Origin: Hyphomicrobiales bacterium
Lineage (GTDB): Bacteria; Pseudomonadota; Alphaproteobacteria; Micropepsales; Micropepsaceae
Reading direction: 5' to 3'
NCBI GenBank assembly: GCA_017849395.1
Contig: JAFIHO010000174.1
Coordinates: 1 to 16,246, forward strand
DNA length: 16,246 nucleotides
The first letter of the stretch is position 1; each line of letters opens with the position of its first letter. The notes under the pieces were generated by a model. That model did not search any database and was not told where the DNA came from. It saw only the letters and a program-made list of their open reading frames with translations. A program made the translations under genes and the position numbers. Of the stretch, positions 1 to 7,934 are shown in pieces.

Positions 1-1
1 G

Positions 2-1120
2 CCGTTCCGCAGGGTGGTGATCCATAACCGGGTGCTGGATGAGGCAGGCGCCAAAATGTCCAAGACCAAGGGCAATGTGGTCGATCCGCTGACCCTGATC
101 GACGCCTATGGCGCGGATGCGCTGCGCTTCACCCTGGCACTGGCGGCGGGGCAGAACCGCGACATGCGGATCGGTCCGGCGCGAGTGGAAGGCGGACGCA
201 ATTTCGGCACCAAATTCTGGAACGCCTCGCGCTTCTGCGAGATGAATGGCTGCGTCACCGTGCCGGACTTCAATGCGGCCAGCGTGAAGCTGCCGGTCAA
301 CCAATGGATCGTGGCGGAGACCGCGCGTACCGCGGGTGAGATCACTGCCGCGCTTGAAGCGTTACGTTTCAACGAGGCCGCGAGCACCGCCTATCACTTC
401 GTCTATGACGTGTTCTGCGACTGGTATCTGGAAATCGCCAAGCCGATCTTCCAGCAGGGCGCTGAGGACGAGAAGGCCGAAACACGCGCCAGCGCCGCCT
501 GGGTGCGCGATAATATCCTGAAGCTGCTGCATCCCTTCATGCCATTCATCACCGAGGAGCTTTGGGCGCGCACCAGCGAAACGCCGCGCGAAACGGCGCT
601 GATCATCGCCGCCTGGCCCGACCTGTCGGCCTTGCCGAAGTTCGAGGAGGCCAGCCGCGACATGGCCTGGGTGATCGAGTTGGTGAAAGGCGTGCGCTCC
701 ATCCGTGCCGAAATGAACGTGCCGCCATCCGCCAAGCCGCCGCTGCTGCTGAAAGACGCCGGTCCCGCCGCACAGGCGCTGCTGGCGCGCAACAAGGCGA
801 TCATCCTGCAATTGGCCCGAGTCACCAGCGCCGATGCGGCGGATACGCTGCCCAAGGGTTCGGCGCAGTTCGTGATCGGTGAGGCGGTGGCCGCACTGCC
901 GCTGGGCGATGTGATCGACTTCGTCAAGGAACGCGCGCGATTGGAAAAGGACCTCAAGAAGGCCAACGAGGAAATCGCCCGCTTCGATGCCAAGCTGGGC
1001 AACGAGCAGTTCGTCGCGAAAGCTCCGGAAGAGGTGCTGGCCGAGCAACGCGAGAAGCGCGCCGAAGCCGCCGCGCTGGCGCTGCGGCTGGTTGAAGCGC
1101 TGACGCGGCTTCAACCCTGA
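2..1120 (+). CDS. valS: Valyl-tRNA synthetase, C-terminal part (cut by window start)
   Basis: Class I aminoacyl-tRNA synthetase that charges tRNA-Val in the cytoplasm. The reading frame is already open at base 2, so the HIGH motif and the editing domain lie outside the window. The visible part starts just before the second ATP-binding signature, KMSKTKGNVVDP (KMSKS class, with Thr at the last position), near residue 18 of the visible frame. The anticodon-binding helical domain follows, with FCDWYLEIAKP and LHPFMPFITEELW, both typical of ValRS. The last 70 or so residues are charged and helical (FVKERARLEKDLKKANEEI) and match the C-terminal coiled-coil arm that distinguishes ValRS from IleRS and LeuRS. 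The frame ends in TGA at 1118-1120. The identification is firm; only the N-terminal extent is unknown. Confidence 0.95.
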   Translation, partial: PFRRVVIHNRVLDEAGAKMSKTKGNVVDPLTLIDAYGADALRFTLALAAGQNRDMRIGPARVEGGRNFGTKFWNASRFCEMNGCVTVPDFNAASVKLPVNQWIVAETARTAGEITAALEALRFNEAASTAYHFVYDVFCDWYLEIAKPIFQQGAEDEKAETRASAAWVRDNILKLLHPFMPFITEELWARTSETPRETALIIAAWPDLSALPKFEEASRDMAWVIELVKGVRSIRAEMNVPPSAKPPLLLKDAGPAAQALLARNKAIILQLARVTSADAADTLPKGSAQFVIGEAVAALPLGDVIDFVKERARLEKDLKKANEEIARFDAKLGNEQFVAKAPEEVLAEQREKRAEAAALALRLVEALTRLQP

Positions 1121-1135
1121 TCCGAAAAGGGTTTT
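1113..1135 (+). terminator. Possible weak terminator overlapping the valS stop
   Basis: AACCCT (1113-1118) pairs with AGGGTT (1128-1133) over a 9-base loop and is followed by TT. The stem includes the first base of the valS stop codon. It is short with only a minimal T tract, so it may be a weak terminator or chance. Confidence 0.3.
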
Positions 1136-1228
1136 CAGTTAGACGGCGATCAAAATACTTTCGCCGCCCTGTTGCGCTGCGACATCCGGCTCCCTAACTC
1201 TGGAAGGCCGCTGCCGGAGGTTGCCTCG
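1121..1228. other. Intergenic region valS to OYE gene
   Basis: A 108-bp gap. It holds a small inverted repeat, CGGCGA (1144-1149) and TCGCCG (1161-1166), around an A/T-rich 11-base loop. I could not support a specific promoter. Whether the OYE gene has its own promoter or is read through from valS is not decided by the sequence. Confidence 0.35.
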
Positions 1229-2353
1229 ATGCCGACCCTGTTTGATCCCCTGAAAGTCGGGGCGCTGACCCTGCCCAACCGGATCGTGATGGCGCCGCTG
1301 ACGCGATCCCGCGCGGTGCCTGAGGGCCGCATCCCCAGCGACCTCGCGGTCGAATATTACACCCAGCGCGCCGACGCGGGCATGATCATCACGGAGGCAA
1401 CCTCCGTCACGCCGATGGGAGTCGGTTACGCCGCAACGCCGGGCATATGGTCGGACGAACAGGTGGAAGGCTGGAAGAAAGTCACGCGCGCCGTCCATGC
1501 CAAGGGCGGACGCATTCTTTTGCAGTTATGGCATGTGGGGCGTATCTCCCATCCGCTCTTTTTGAACGGTCAGACCCCGGTCTCCGCGAGCGCCATAAAG
1601 CCCAAGGGCAGGGTAAGCCTTGTGCGTCCCGAGACCGAATATGTCACGCCGCGCGCGCTGGAACTGGAAGAGATTGCGGGCGTCATAGCGGACTTTCGGA
1701 AGGGTGCGCAGAACGCCAAGGCCGCCGGTTTCGACGGCGTCGAAATTCACGGCGCGAACGGATATCTGCTGGACCAGTTTCTGCAGGACAACACCAACCA
1801 CCGCACAGATGCCTATGGCGGCACGCGCGAGAAACGTGCGCGGCTCATGCTCGAAGTCACCGATGCTGTGGTCGACGTCTGGGGACCGGATCGGGTGGGC
1901 ATGCATCTGGCGCCCCGCGCCGACAGCCATGACATGGGCGACAGCGACAGGCTGGCGACTTTCACCGATGTTGCCCGCGCCCTTGGCAAACGCCGCATCG
2001 CCTTCATCTGCGCGCGCGAGGCGCAGATCGAACCGGGTTCGCCGCCGCCGCTGGACAGCCAGGGCAAGCCGCGCGATGTGGCAGGCAAGGAAAGCATCGG
2101 TCGGGCGATCAAGGATGCATTTGGCGGCATCTATATCGCCAATGAAAGCTTCACGCGTGAAAGCGCCGAAAAGGCATTGGCAGATGGCTGGGCCGATGCG
2201 GTAGCGTTCGGGAAGCTCTATATCGCCAATCCCGACCTGGTGACGCGCTTTGCCAAACATGCACCGCTTAATGAATGGAATAGCGCCACATTCTACACAG
2301 GCGGCGCGGACGGCTACACCAACTACCCGACTCTCGCACCTATCGACGCCTAG
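1229..2353 (+). CDS. Old Yellow Enzyme family NADH:flavin oxidoreductase / alkene reductase
   Basis: FMN-dependent cytoplasmic enzyme of the Old Yellow Enzyme (OYE) family, which reduces activated C=C bonds of enones, nitroesters or similar electrophiles with NAD(P)H. I start it at ATG 1229 (374 aa) because GGAGG at 1216-1220 is well spaced and MPTLFDPLKVGALTLPNRIV is the normal family N-terminus; an in-frame ATG at 1172 would add 19 atypical residues. Visible marks are MAPLTRSRA (about 21-29), QLWHVGRISHP (about 99-109), the substrate-binding and proton-donor motif HGANGYLLDQFL (His174, Asn177, Tyr179), and a C-terminal FYTGGADGYTNYP. Two arginines that usually contact FMN are replaced: His226 in VGMHLAP (normally VGxRLSP) and Lys329 in FGKLYIANPD (normally FGR). 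Both may be traits of a subfamily. The natural substrate is unknown. Confidence 0.93.
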   Translation: MPTLFDPLKVGALTLPNRIVMAPLTRSRAVPEGRIPSDLAVEYYTQRADAGMIITEATSVTPMGVGYAATPGIWSDEQVEGWKKVTRAVHAKGGRILLQLWHVGRISHPLFLNGQTPVSASAIKPKGRVSLVRPETEYVTPRALELEEIAGVIADFRKGAQNAKAAGFDGVEIHGANGYLLDQFLQDNTNHRTDAYGGTREKRARLMLEVTDAVVDVWGPDRVGMHLAPRADSHDMGDSDRLATFTDVARALGKRRIAFICAREAQIEPGSPPPLDSQGKPRDVAGKESIGRAIKDAFGGIYIANESFTRESAEKALADGWADAVAFGKLYIANPDLVTRFAKHAPLNEWNSATFYTGGADGYTNYPTLAPIDA

Positions 2354-2377
2354 GAACGGATGATCCGAAGCCGCGTT
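2353..2377 (+). promoter_or_regulatory. EcfG-type general stress promoter of the glycine-zipper gene
   Basis: GGAAC at 2353-2357, 16 bases, then CGTT at 2374-2377. This is an exact match to the alphaproteobacterial EcfG (PhyR-NepR-sigma EcfG) consensus GGAAC-N16/17-CGTT. Its first base is the last base of the upstream gene's TAG stop. A start site a few bases past 2377 would give a leader of roughly 20 nt before ATG 2405. This is inferred from motif and position only. Confidence 0.7.
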
Positions 2378-2404
2378 GTCTGACCAAATATCAGGAGGTC
2401 AGCC

Positions 2405-2722
2405 ATGAAGGCTCTCACAAGGATCACGGCAGTCGCTGTTTTTGCTTTGGCGGCGGGAACCATGCCCGTGCTTGCCGACGCCTGCAGCGGCCGCTCGCAC
2501 GACACGGGTTCCGCGCTGGGCGCGGCTGGCGGGGCGGCGCTGGGTGGACTCGCCACCAACAGCTGGGGCGGTGCGATCGTCGGCGGCGTGGCGGGCGGCT
2601 TTGCAGGAAATGCCATCGCGCGCAGCGAAGATTGCAAACGCCACGAAGCGCGCGGCGCGCGTCATGATCAGCGTCGCTATCGCGACAGCTATTACGACCG
2701 GCGGGACCGCCGCTACCGGTAG
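2405..2722 (+). CDS. Small exported glycine-zipper protein
   Basis: A 105-aa protein with a clear Sec signal peptide (MKALTRITAVAVFALAAG, likely cleaved after VLA near residue 25). Next comes a Gly/Ala-rich two-segment membrane-type region, about residues 36-73 (SALGAAGGAALGGLATN, then GAIVGGVAGGFAGNAIA), typical of glycine-zipper domains as in the 17-kDa surface antigen type. The tail (about 75-105) is highly basic, rich in Arg, Tyr and Asp. It probably sits in or at the outer membrane or in the periplasm; the molecular role is unknown. AGGAGG at 2393-2398 supports the start. A perfect EcfG-type promoter lies just upstream and a strong terminator follows, so it is probably a monocistronic stress-induced gene. 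Confidence 0.85.
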   Translation: MKALTRITAVAVFALAAGTMPVLADACSGRSHDTGSALGAAGGAALGGLATNSWGGAIVGGVAGGFAGNAIARSEDCKRHEARGARHDQRRYRDSYYDRRDRRYR

Positions 2723-2743
2723 CGCCGTTTTATGATCGATAGG

Positions 2744-2779
2744 AAGGCCCCGGATCGTGCGTGCGATCCGGGGCCTTTT
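2744..2779. terminator. Strong intrinsic terminator between convergent genes
   Basis: GGCCCCGGATCG (2746-2757) and CGATCCGGGGCC (2764-2775) form a perfect 12-bp stem with a 6-base loop, flanked by AA on the left and TTTT on the right. The stem can be lengthened by two A-T pairs. It lies between the glycine-zipper gene (+) and katG (-), and probably ends transcription of the first. The T tract is better on the + side. Confidence 0.88.
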
Positions 2780-2791
2780 CATTTGGTGCGA

Positions 2792-4972
2792 TCAAACCAG
2801 ATCGAACCGGTCCGCGTTCATGACCTTCGTCCAGGCCACGACGAAGTCCTTCACGAACTTCTCTTGCGCGTCGGAGCTGGCATAGACCTCGGCCAGCGCA
2901 CGCAACTGCGAGTGGGAACCGAAGATCAGATCGACGCGCGTGCCGGTCCATTTCACCGCATCGGTCTTGCGGTCACGCGCCTCGAACACACCCTCATTCT
3001 TCGCGTCCAGTTTCCAATGCGTGCCCATCTCCAGCAGATTGACGAAGAAATCATTCGTCAGCACGCCGGGCCGCCTGGTGAACACGCCGTGTCTGGACCC
3101 GCCGGTATTGGCGCCCAGCACGCGCAGGCCACCCACCAGCACCGCCATTTCCGGCGCGCTCAGCTTCAACAATTGCGCGCGATCGACCAGCAGCTCCTCG
3201 ACCGGAATGCGCAGCCCGCTTCGGGCATAGTTGCGGAAACCGTCCGCCACCGGCTCCAGCGGCGCGAAAGACTCCACATCGGTCTGTTCCTGGGAAGCAT
3301 CCATGCGTCCCGGCGTGAAGGGAACCGTAACTGTCACACCCGCGTCGGCTGCCGCCTTCTGGACTGCCGCCGAACCACCCAGCACGATCAGGTCGGCGAG
3401 GGAGATTCTCTTGCCCCCTGTCTGCGCGGCATTGAAGGTCTTCTGTATGCTCTCCAGTGTCCGAAGAACCTTTGCCAGTTCACCGGGCTGGTTCACTTCC
3501 CAGTCCTTTTGTGGGCTCAGGCGAATGCGCGCGCCATTGGCGCCGCCGCGCTTGTCGGACCCGCGAAAGGTGGACGCTGACGCCCAGGCGGTGGACACGA
3601 GTTGGGAAACTGTCAGTCCAGACGCCAGGATTTTGTCCTTCAGTCCCGCGACATCCTTGTCATCGACCAGCTTGTGATCGACCTTCGGAATCGGGTCCTG
3701 CCAGATCAGCTCCTCGGCGGGCACTTCCGGCCCCAGATAGCGAATGCGGGGACCCATGTCGCGGTGGGTGAGCTTGAACCAGGCGCGAGCAAACGCATCC
3801 GCGAACTGGTCGGGATGTTGCAAGAAGCGGCGCGCAATCTTCTCATAGGCGGGGTCGAAACGCAGCGACAGATCGGTTGTCAACATCGCCGGAGCATGGC
3901 GCTTTGAAGGATTGTGTGCATCCGGCACGGTGCCTGCACCGGCACCGCCTTTTGGCGTCCATTGGTGTGCGCCCGCGGGACTCTTGGTCAACTCCCATTC
4001 GAAACCAAACAAATTTTCGAGGAAATTGTTGCTCCATTTGGTCGGTGTCGTGGTCCAGGTAACTTCCAGTCCGCTGGTGATGGCATCACCGGCAATGCCG
4101 GTGGCGTAATTGCTGGACCAGCCCAATCCTTGCGCCTCGATATCCGCGCCTTCCGGCTCCACGCCCACAAGCGAAGCATCGCCCGCGCCATGGGTCTTTC
4201 CGAAGGTGTGGCCGCCCGCGATAAGCGCCACCGTCTCCTCGTCATTCATCGCCATGCGCGCGAAGGTCTCGCGGATATCGCGCGCCGCCGCGACGGGGTC
4301 CGGCTTGCCGTTTGGGCCTTCCGGATTGACATAGATCAGACCCATCTGCACCGCGCCCAGCTTGTCCGCCAGTTGGCGGTCGCCGCTATAGCGCTGGTCG
4401 TCCAGCCATTTGCCCTCCGGGCCCCAATAGACGTCTTCCTCGGGCTCCCATGTGTCCACCCGTCCGCCGCCGAAGCCGAAGGTCTTGAAGCCCATGGATT
4501 CCAGCGCGACATTGCCGGTCAGGATCAGCAGGTCCGCCCAGGAAAGTTTGCGGCCGTATTTCTGCTTAACCGGCCATAGCAGCCGGCGCGCCTTGTCCAG
4601 ATTGGCATTGTCCGGCCACGAGTTCAGCGGCGCGAAGCGCTGCTGGCCGCCGCCCGCCCCGCCGCGCCCGTCGGCAATGCGGTAGGTGCCCGCACTATGC
4701 CACGCCATGCGGCTGACCAGCGGCCCGTAATGGCCGAAATCGGCCGGCCCCCCGTCCCGGGAGGCCGTCATCACCTTGGGCAGGGCCTGCTTCACCGCCG
4801 CCAGATCGAGGCTCCTGAATTCCTTTGCATAGTCGAAGCGGGGTCCCATAGGGTTCGACTGGGGCGGCTGGTGCAGGATTTTGAGGTCAATCTGGTTCGG
4901 CCACCAATCGCGATTGGAATGGGCCTTGGTGTGCATCACGGGGCATTTTCCTGTCGGATTTTCCGCATTCAT
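2792..4972 (-). CDS. katG: Catalase-peroxidase KatG
   Basis: Bifunctional heme enzyme that removes H2O2 by catalase and peroxidase activity. The length, 726 aa, is normal for the family. The N-terminal catalytic half has the distal motif RMAWHSAGTYR (Arg88, Trp91, His92) and the proximal heme ligand in GGHTFGKTHG (His255). The three residues of the family's Met-Tyr-Trp adduct are all present: Trp91, Tyr214 in GLIYVNPEGP, and Met240 in RMAMND, 15 residues before His255. The C-terminal inactive duplicate half is complete (WASASTFRGSDKRGGANGAR, then VYASSDAQEKFVKDFVVAW) and ends in DRFDLV. The start at 4972 has AGGAGG on the minus strand at 4985-4980. There is no signal peptide. The upstream region shared with ilvD has a Fur-family-like palindrome, so iron- or peroxide-dependent control is plausible. 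Confidence 0.98.
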   Translation of the reverse strand: MNAENPTGKCPVMHTKAHSNRDWWPNQIDLKILHQPPQSNPMGPRFDYAKEFRSLDLAAVKQALPKVMTASRDGGPADFGHYGPLVSRMAWHSAGTYRIADGRGGAGGGQQRFAPLNSWPDNANLDKARRLLWPVKQKYGRKLSWADLLILTGNVALESMGFKTFGFGGGRVDTWEPEEDVYWGPEGKWLDDQRYSGDRQLADKLGAVQMGLIYVNPEGPNGKPDPVAAARDIRETFARMAMNDEETVALIAGGHTFGKTHGAGDASLVGVEPEGADIEAQGLGWSSNYATGIAGDAITSGLEVTWTTTPTKWSNNFLENLFGFEWELTKSPAGAHQWTPKGGAGAGTVPDAHNPSKRHAPAMLTTDLSLRFDPAYEKIARRFLQHPDQFADAFARAWFKLTHRDMGPRIRYLGPEVPAEELIWQDPIPKVDHKLVDDKDVAGLKDKILASGLTVSQLVSTAWASASTFRGSDKRGGANGARIRLSPQKDWEVNQPGELAKVLRTLESIQKTFNAAQTGGKRISLADLIVLGGSAAVQKAAADAGVTVTVPFTPGRMDASQEQTDVESFAPLEPVADGFRNYARSGLRIPVEELLVDRAQLLKLSAPEMAVLVGGLRVLGANTGGSRHGVFTRRPGVLTNDFFVNLLEMGTHWKLDAKNEGVFEARDRKTDAVKWTGTRVDLIFGSHSQLRALAEVYASSDAQEKFVKDFVVAWTKVMNADRFDLV

Positions 4973-5031
4973 GGGAGCGCCTCCTGTAGTTTGGATATCC
5001 AGTACGGATCGACCGGTCTGGTGCCCATTAA

Positions 5032-5048
5032 TTGAGAATTATTCTCAA
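5032..5048. promoter_or_regulatory. Fur-family-like operator palindrome, katG-ilvD intergenic
   Basis: A perfect 17-bp inverted repeat, TTGAGAATTATTCTCAA (8-1-8), in GC-rich surroundings. Its core TGAGAAT-N-ATTCTCA has the 7-1-7 layout of Fur/PerR/Irr-family sites. It lies about 60 bp upstream of the katG start and about 95 bp upstream of the ilvD start, so katG is the likelier target. Which family member binds cannot be told from the sequence. Confidence 0.6.
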
Positions 5049-5082
5049 ATATGGCTGCGGAGCCATTATCTCGAATTCCGGC

Positions 5083-5111
5083 TTGAGCGGATACGGGGTA
5101 GGGGCAATAGT
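5083..5111 (+). promoter_or_regulatory. Candidate sigma70-type promoter for ilvD
   Basis: TTGAGC (5083-5088) and AATAGT (5106-5111) are 17 bases apart, each matching the consensus hexamers at 4 of 6 positions. The distance to ATG 5144 is reasonable. This is a weak prediction. Confidence 0.3.
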
Positions 5112-5143
5112 CCCGCCCGCTTCGCATCATTCAGAGAAATTTT

Positions 5144-6862
5144 ATGTCCCAGTTCGACAAGTCCAAGCTTCCCTCGCGCCACGTCACCGAAGGACCGGAG
5201 CGCGCCCCGCACCGCTCCTATCTTTATGCGATGGGTCTGACCACCGAACAGATTCATCAGCCGCTGGTCGGTGTCGCGACGGCCTGGAACGAGGCCGCGC
5301 CATGCAACATCTCGTTGCAGCGCCAGGCGCAGGCGGTGAAGAAGGGGGTTGCCGCGCACTACGGCACGCCGCGCGAATTCACCACCATCACTGTCACCGA
5401 CGGCATCGCCATGGGCCATGCGGGCATGAAATCCTCGCTGGCGTCGCGCGATGTGATCGCGGATTCGGTGGAACTCACCATGCGCGGCCATTCCTATGAC
5501 GCACTTGTCGCGATGGCGGGTTGCGACAAGTCGCTGCCTGGCATGATGATGGCGATGATCCGTCTGAACGTGCCGTCCATCTTCATCTATGGCGGATCGA
5601 TCCTGCCGGGCCGCTTCCGCGGCCGCGATGTCGTGGTGCAGGATTTGTTCGAAGCCGTCGGCCTGCATTCGGTGGGCAAGATGGATGACGCGTCGCTGGA
5701 CGAACTGTAACGCGTGGCATGTCCGTCAGCCGGTTCGTGCGGCGGCCAGTATACCGCAAACACCATGGCGATGGTCGCCGAAGCGATCGGCCTTGCGCTG
5801 CCCTATAGCTGCGGCGCCCCCGCACCGTATGAAATCCGTGACGCGCTGTGCGCCAAGGCTGGCGAACAGGTGATGGCGCTTTTGAAAGTGCAGCTTCGCC
5901 CCCGCGACATCTGCACACGCAAGGCGTTCGAGAATGCGGCCATGACCGTCGCGGCCACCGGCGGCTCGACCAACGCGGCGCTGCATCTGCCCGCCATGGC
6001 GCATGAGGCGGGTATCAATTTCGACCTGTTCGATGTTGGCGAAATCTTCCGCAAGACGCCCTATATCGGCGACCTCAAGCCCGGGGGAAAATATGTCGCT
6101 AAGGATCTATTCGAGGCGGGTGGCATTCCGCTGGTGATGAAGGCCCTGCTGGATGGCGGCTATCTGCATGGCGACGCCATGACCGTTACCGGACGGACGG
6201 TGGCCGAGAATCTGAAGAACGTGAAGTTCAACGAAAACCAGGATGTCGTGCGCAAGACGTCCAACCCGATCACGGTCACCGGTGGTGTTGTTTCGTTGAA
6301 GGGCAATCTCGCGCCCGATGGCGCTATCGTGAAGGTGGCAGGCTTGAAGAATCTCCGCTTCGTTGGCCCAGCACGGGTGTTCGACAATGAGGAGGAATGC
6401 TTCGATTGCGTCGAGAAGCGCCAGTACAAGGAAGGCGATGTTCTGGTTATCCGCTATGAAGGGCCCAAGGGTGGCCCCGGCATGCGCGAGATGCTGTCCA
6501 CCACCGCGGCGCTCTACGGCCAGGGCATGGGCGACAAGGTTGCCCTGATCACCGATGGCCGCTTCTCCGGTGCGACACGCGGTTTCTGCATCGGCCATGT
6601 GGGACCGGAAGCAGCGGTCGGCGGTCCCATCGCCCATATCAAGGATGGCGATATCATCACCTTGGACGCCACCACCGGTGAAATTTCGGTGAATGTGAGC
6701 GAGGAGGAATTTAAGTCGCGCGCCGCGTCATGGAAGCCCCGCGCCACGGAGTACGGCTCGGGGGCCATCTGGAAGTACGCCCAGCTCGTGGGCCCGGCGC
6801 GCTATGGCGCACTGACCACGCCTGGTGCGGACAAGGAAACGCACTGCTACGCGGATATCTGA
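5144..6862 (+). pseudogene. ilvD: Dihydroxy-acid dehydratase IlvD, interrupted by an in-frame TAA
   Basis: IlvD makes 2-oxo acids from 2,3-dihydroxy acids in valine, leucine and isoleucine synthesis, using an Fe-S cluster and Mg2+. The gene would encode 572 residues, as usual, but codon 189 (5708-5710) is TAA. The frame resumes without any shift: DASLDEL, stop, RVACPSAGSCGG. Family members normally have a sense codon here (often Glu), and GAA needs only one G-to-T change at 5708. The stop separates the cluster cysteines Cys54 (APCNISL) and Cys127 (GCDKSLPG) from Cys199 (GSCGG). The rest is intact, including TDGIAMGH near residue 85, the catalytic Ser475 in GRFSGATRG, and the C-terminal tail KYAQLVGPARYGA. 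A GTG at 5714 could allow reinitiation, giving 188- and 382-residue pieces. It could be a recent nonsense mutation, a sequencing error, or a stop that is suppressed. Family identity is certain; functional state is not. Confidence 0.9.
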
Positions 6863-6869
6863 CAAGCTG

Positions 6870-6899
6870 TGTCATGGCCCGCGCATACGGGCCATGACA
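6870..6899. terminator. Long perfect hairpin between convergent genes
   Basis: TGTCATGGCCCG (6870-6881) and CGGGCCATGACA (6888-6899) form a 12-bp perfect stem with a 6-base loop, 7 bases after the ilvD stop and 5 bases before the end of the convergent gene. There is no T tract on either strand, so it may act as a transcript 3' end stabiliser or as a bidirectional, less canonical terminator. Confidence 0.6.
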
Positions 6900-6904
6900 T
6901 CGGG

Positions 6905-7897
6905 TTAGTTGGCCTTCACCGGCGCATAGATGTCGAACGGCACGGCGCGGCGATAGCTGGCTTCGAATCTGCGACCCGCTGCATCAGTGCCCGACCAGGT
7001 GAAGCTGTCGCCGGTCAGCCGGAATGTGCCGCTTGCGACCTTGTCCTCCAAATTGGGATCGGTATCGCCGATATGGCGGCGCAGAAAGCTGCCATTCTCG
7101 ACATTGTAGGTGCCCCAGGACGCCTCCATGCCCCTGAAGGCATTGACATAGTCCTGCGTCGACCACTGGCTCTGCTCCACCCCGCGTCGTCCAGTGCGCC
7201 CCGGCGGCAGCACTGTGGCCTGGTACCAGCCGTCCTCGCCCAGCAGCAGGTGCTCTGGCGGCGCATCCACTGCCGTGCCATTCACCTTGTAGGCAGCTCG
7301 GTCCCACGACCCCACCAGCGCCTTCGATCCCAGCGGCTGGTTCGGTAGCTTGCGGGCGTGGATGATTGGCGAATGATCCGGACCCGTTCCATCCAGCACA
7401 AGCGCGTTGCCGTCGAAATGCCAGCCGCGCACCTGATCGCTCTCACTCCCCGGCATAAGGCCCGCTTTGTGATGGCGGATATTGACCTGGCCCGCATTCG
7501 TGTAGTTGCCCCAGCCTCCACCCATCTTGTCGAAGCGGTCCATCAGTTCCTGAGGCGTCTGCTGCTCCAGCGGCTTTTTCACTCTCGCGCGTCCGGCGGG
7601 AAGTTCGATCATCGACCACCAGCCGTCATTCATGAACTTGATCACCAGTGGGGCATCCGGCGGCTGCACCGAGAAGCCATTGCGCAGCAGGGAATAGCGG
7701 ACCCATGTACCGACGATAGGCGTGTAGTCCGGCGGCGGTAAGGTTGCATTGTCGCAGGCGCCGTCATCGCGATGGCTGCATGCGAAGCTGGACATGTCGT
7801 GCGGATAGCTGGCGGGTTCGCGGGCTTGCTGCGCGCTGGCGGCGGTGGCGGCCAGTGCGCCAAGGGCCAGAATCGCGGACATTGTGGAATGACGCAT
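6905..7897 (-). CDS. Secreted protein with two tandem copies of a lipocalin-like domain
   Basis: The likely start is ATG 7897 (330 aa), because GGGGAGA lies 6 bases upstream and the protein then begins with a normal Sec signal peptide (MRHSTMSAILALGALAATAA, cleaved near SAQ-QA). The longer open frame from 7966 would bury the signal. The mature protein contains one domain twice, with an offset of about 131-133 residues. VGTW (62-65) matches VGSW (195-198), DGWW (91-94) matches DGWY (222-225), LPAGR (99-103) matches LPPGR (230-234), and WGNY near 129 matches WGTY near 261. The layout (GxW start, beta-rich, about 110 residues) resembles lipocalin-like domains, but I do not recognise a named family. 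A Cys pair near 40 and 48 may form a disulfide. It is divergent from the PQQ dehydrogenase gene, 111 bp apart, so a common periplasmic role is plausible. Function unknown. Confidence 0.8.
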   Translation of the reverse strand: MRHSTMSAILALGALAATAASAQQAREPASYPHDMSSFACSHRDDGACDNATLPPPDYTPIVGTWVRYSLLRNGFSVQPPDAPLVIKFMNDGWWSMIELPAGRARVKKPLEQQTPQELMDRFDKMGGGWGNYTNAGQVNIRHHKAGLMPGSESDQVRGWHFDGNALVLDGTGPDHSPIIHARKLPNQPLGSKALVGSWDRAAYKVNGTAVDAPPEHLLLGEDGWYQATVLPPGRTGRRGVEQSQWSTQDYVNAFRGMEASWGTYNVENGSFLRRHIGDTDPNLEDKVASGTFRLTGDSFTWSGTDAAGRRFEASYRRAVPFDIYAPVKAN

Positions 7898-7934
7898 ACG
7901 AGATCTCCCCGGTCTTCTTTCTTGTTGAAGCCAT

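Noticed and set aside
2732..3580. A 282-codon + strand frame over the end of katG
   Set aside because: It is antisense to katG and includes the terminator; composition is that of a shadow frame.
4110..4150. Gln in KatG at EAQGLGW, first taken as loss of the adduct methionine
   Set aside because: Counting back from the proximal His255 places the adduct methionine at Met240 (RMAMND), which is present. The Gln lies in a different loop.
5714..6862. A separate 382-residue dehydratase gene starting at GTG 5714
   Set aside because: It is in the same frame as the upstream piece and lacks the first two Fe-S cysteines and its own ribosome binding site, so it is better read as the second half of an interrupted ilvD.
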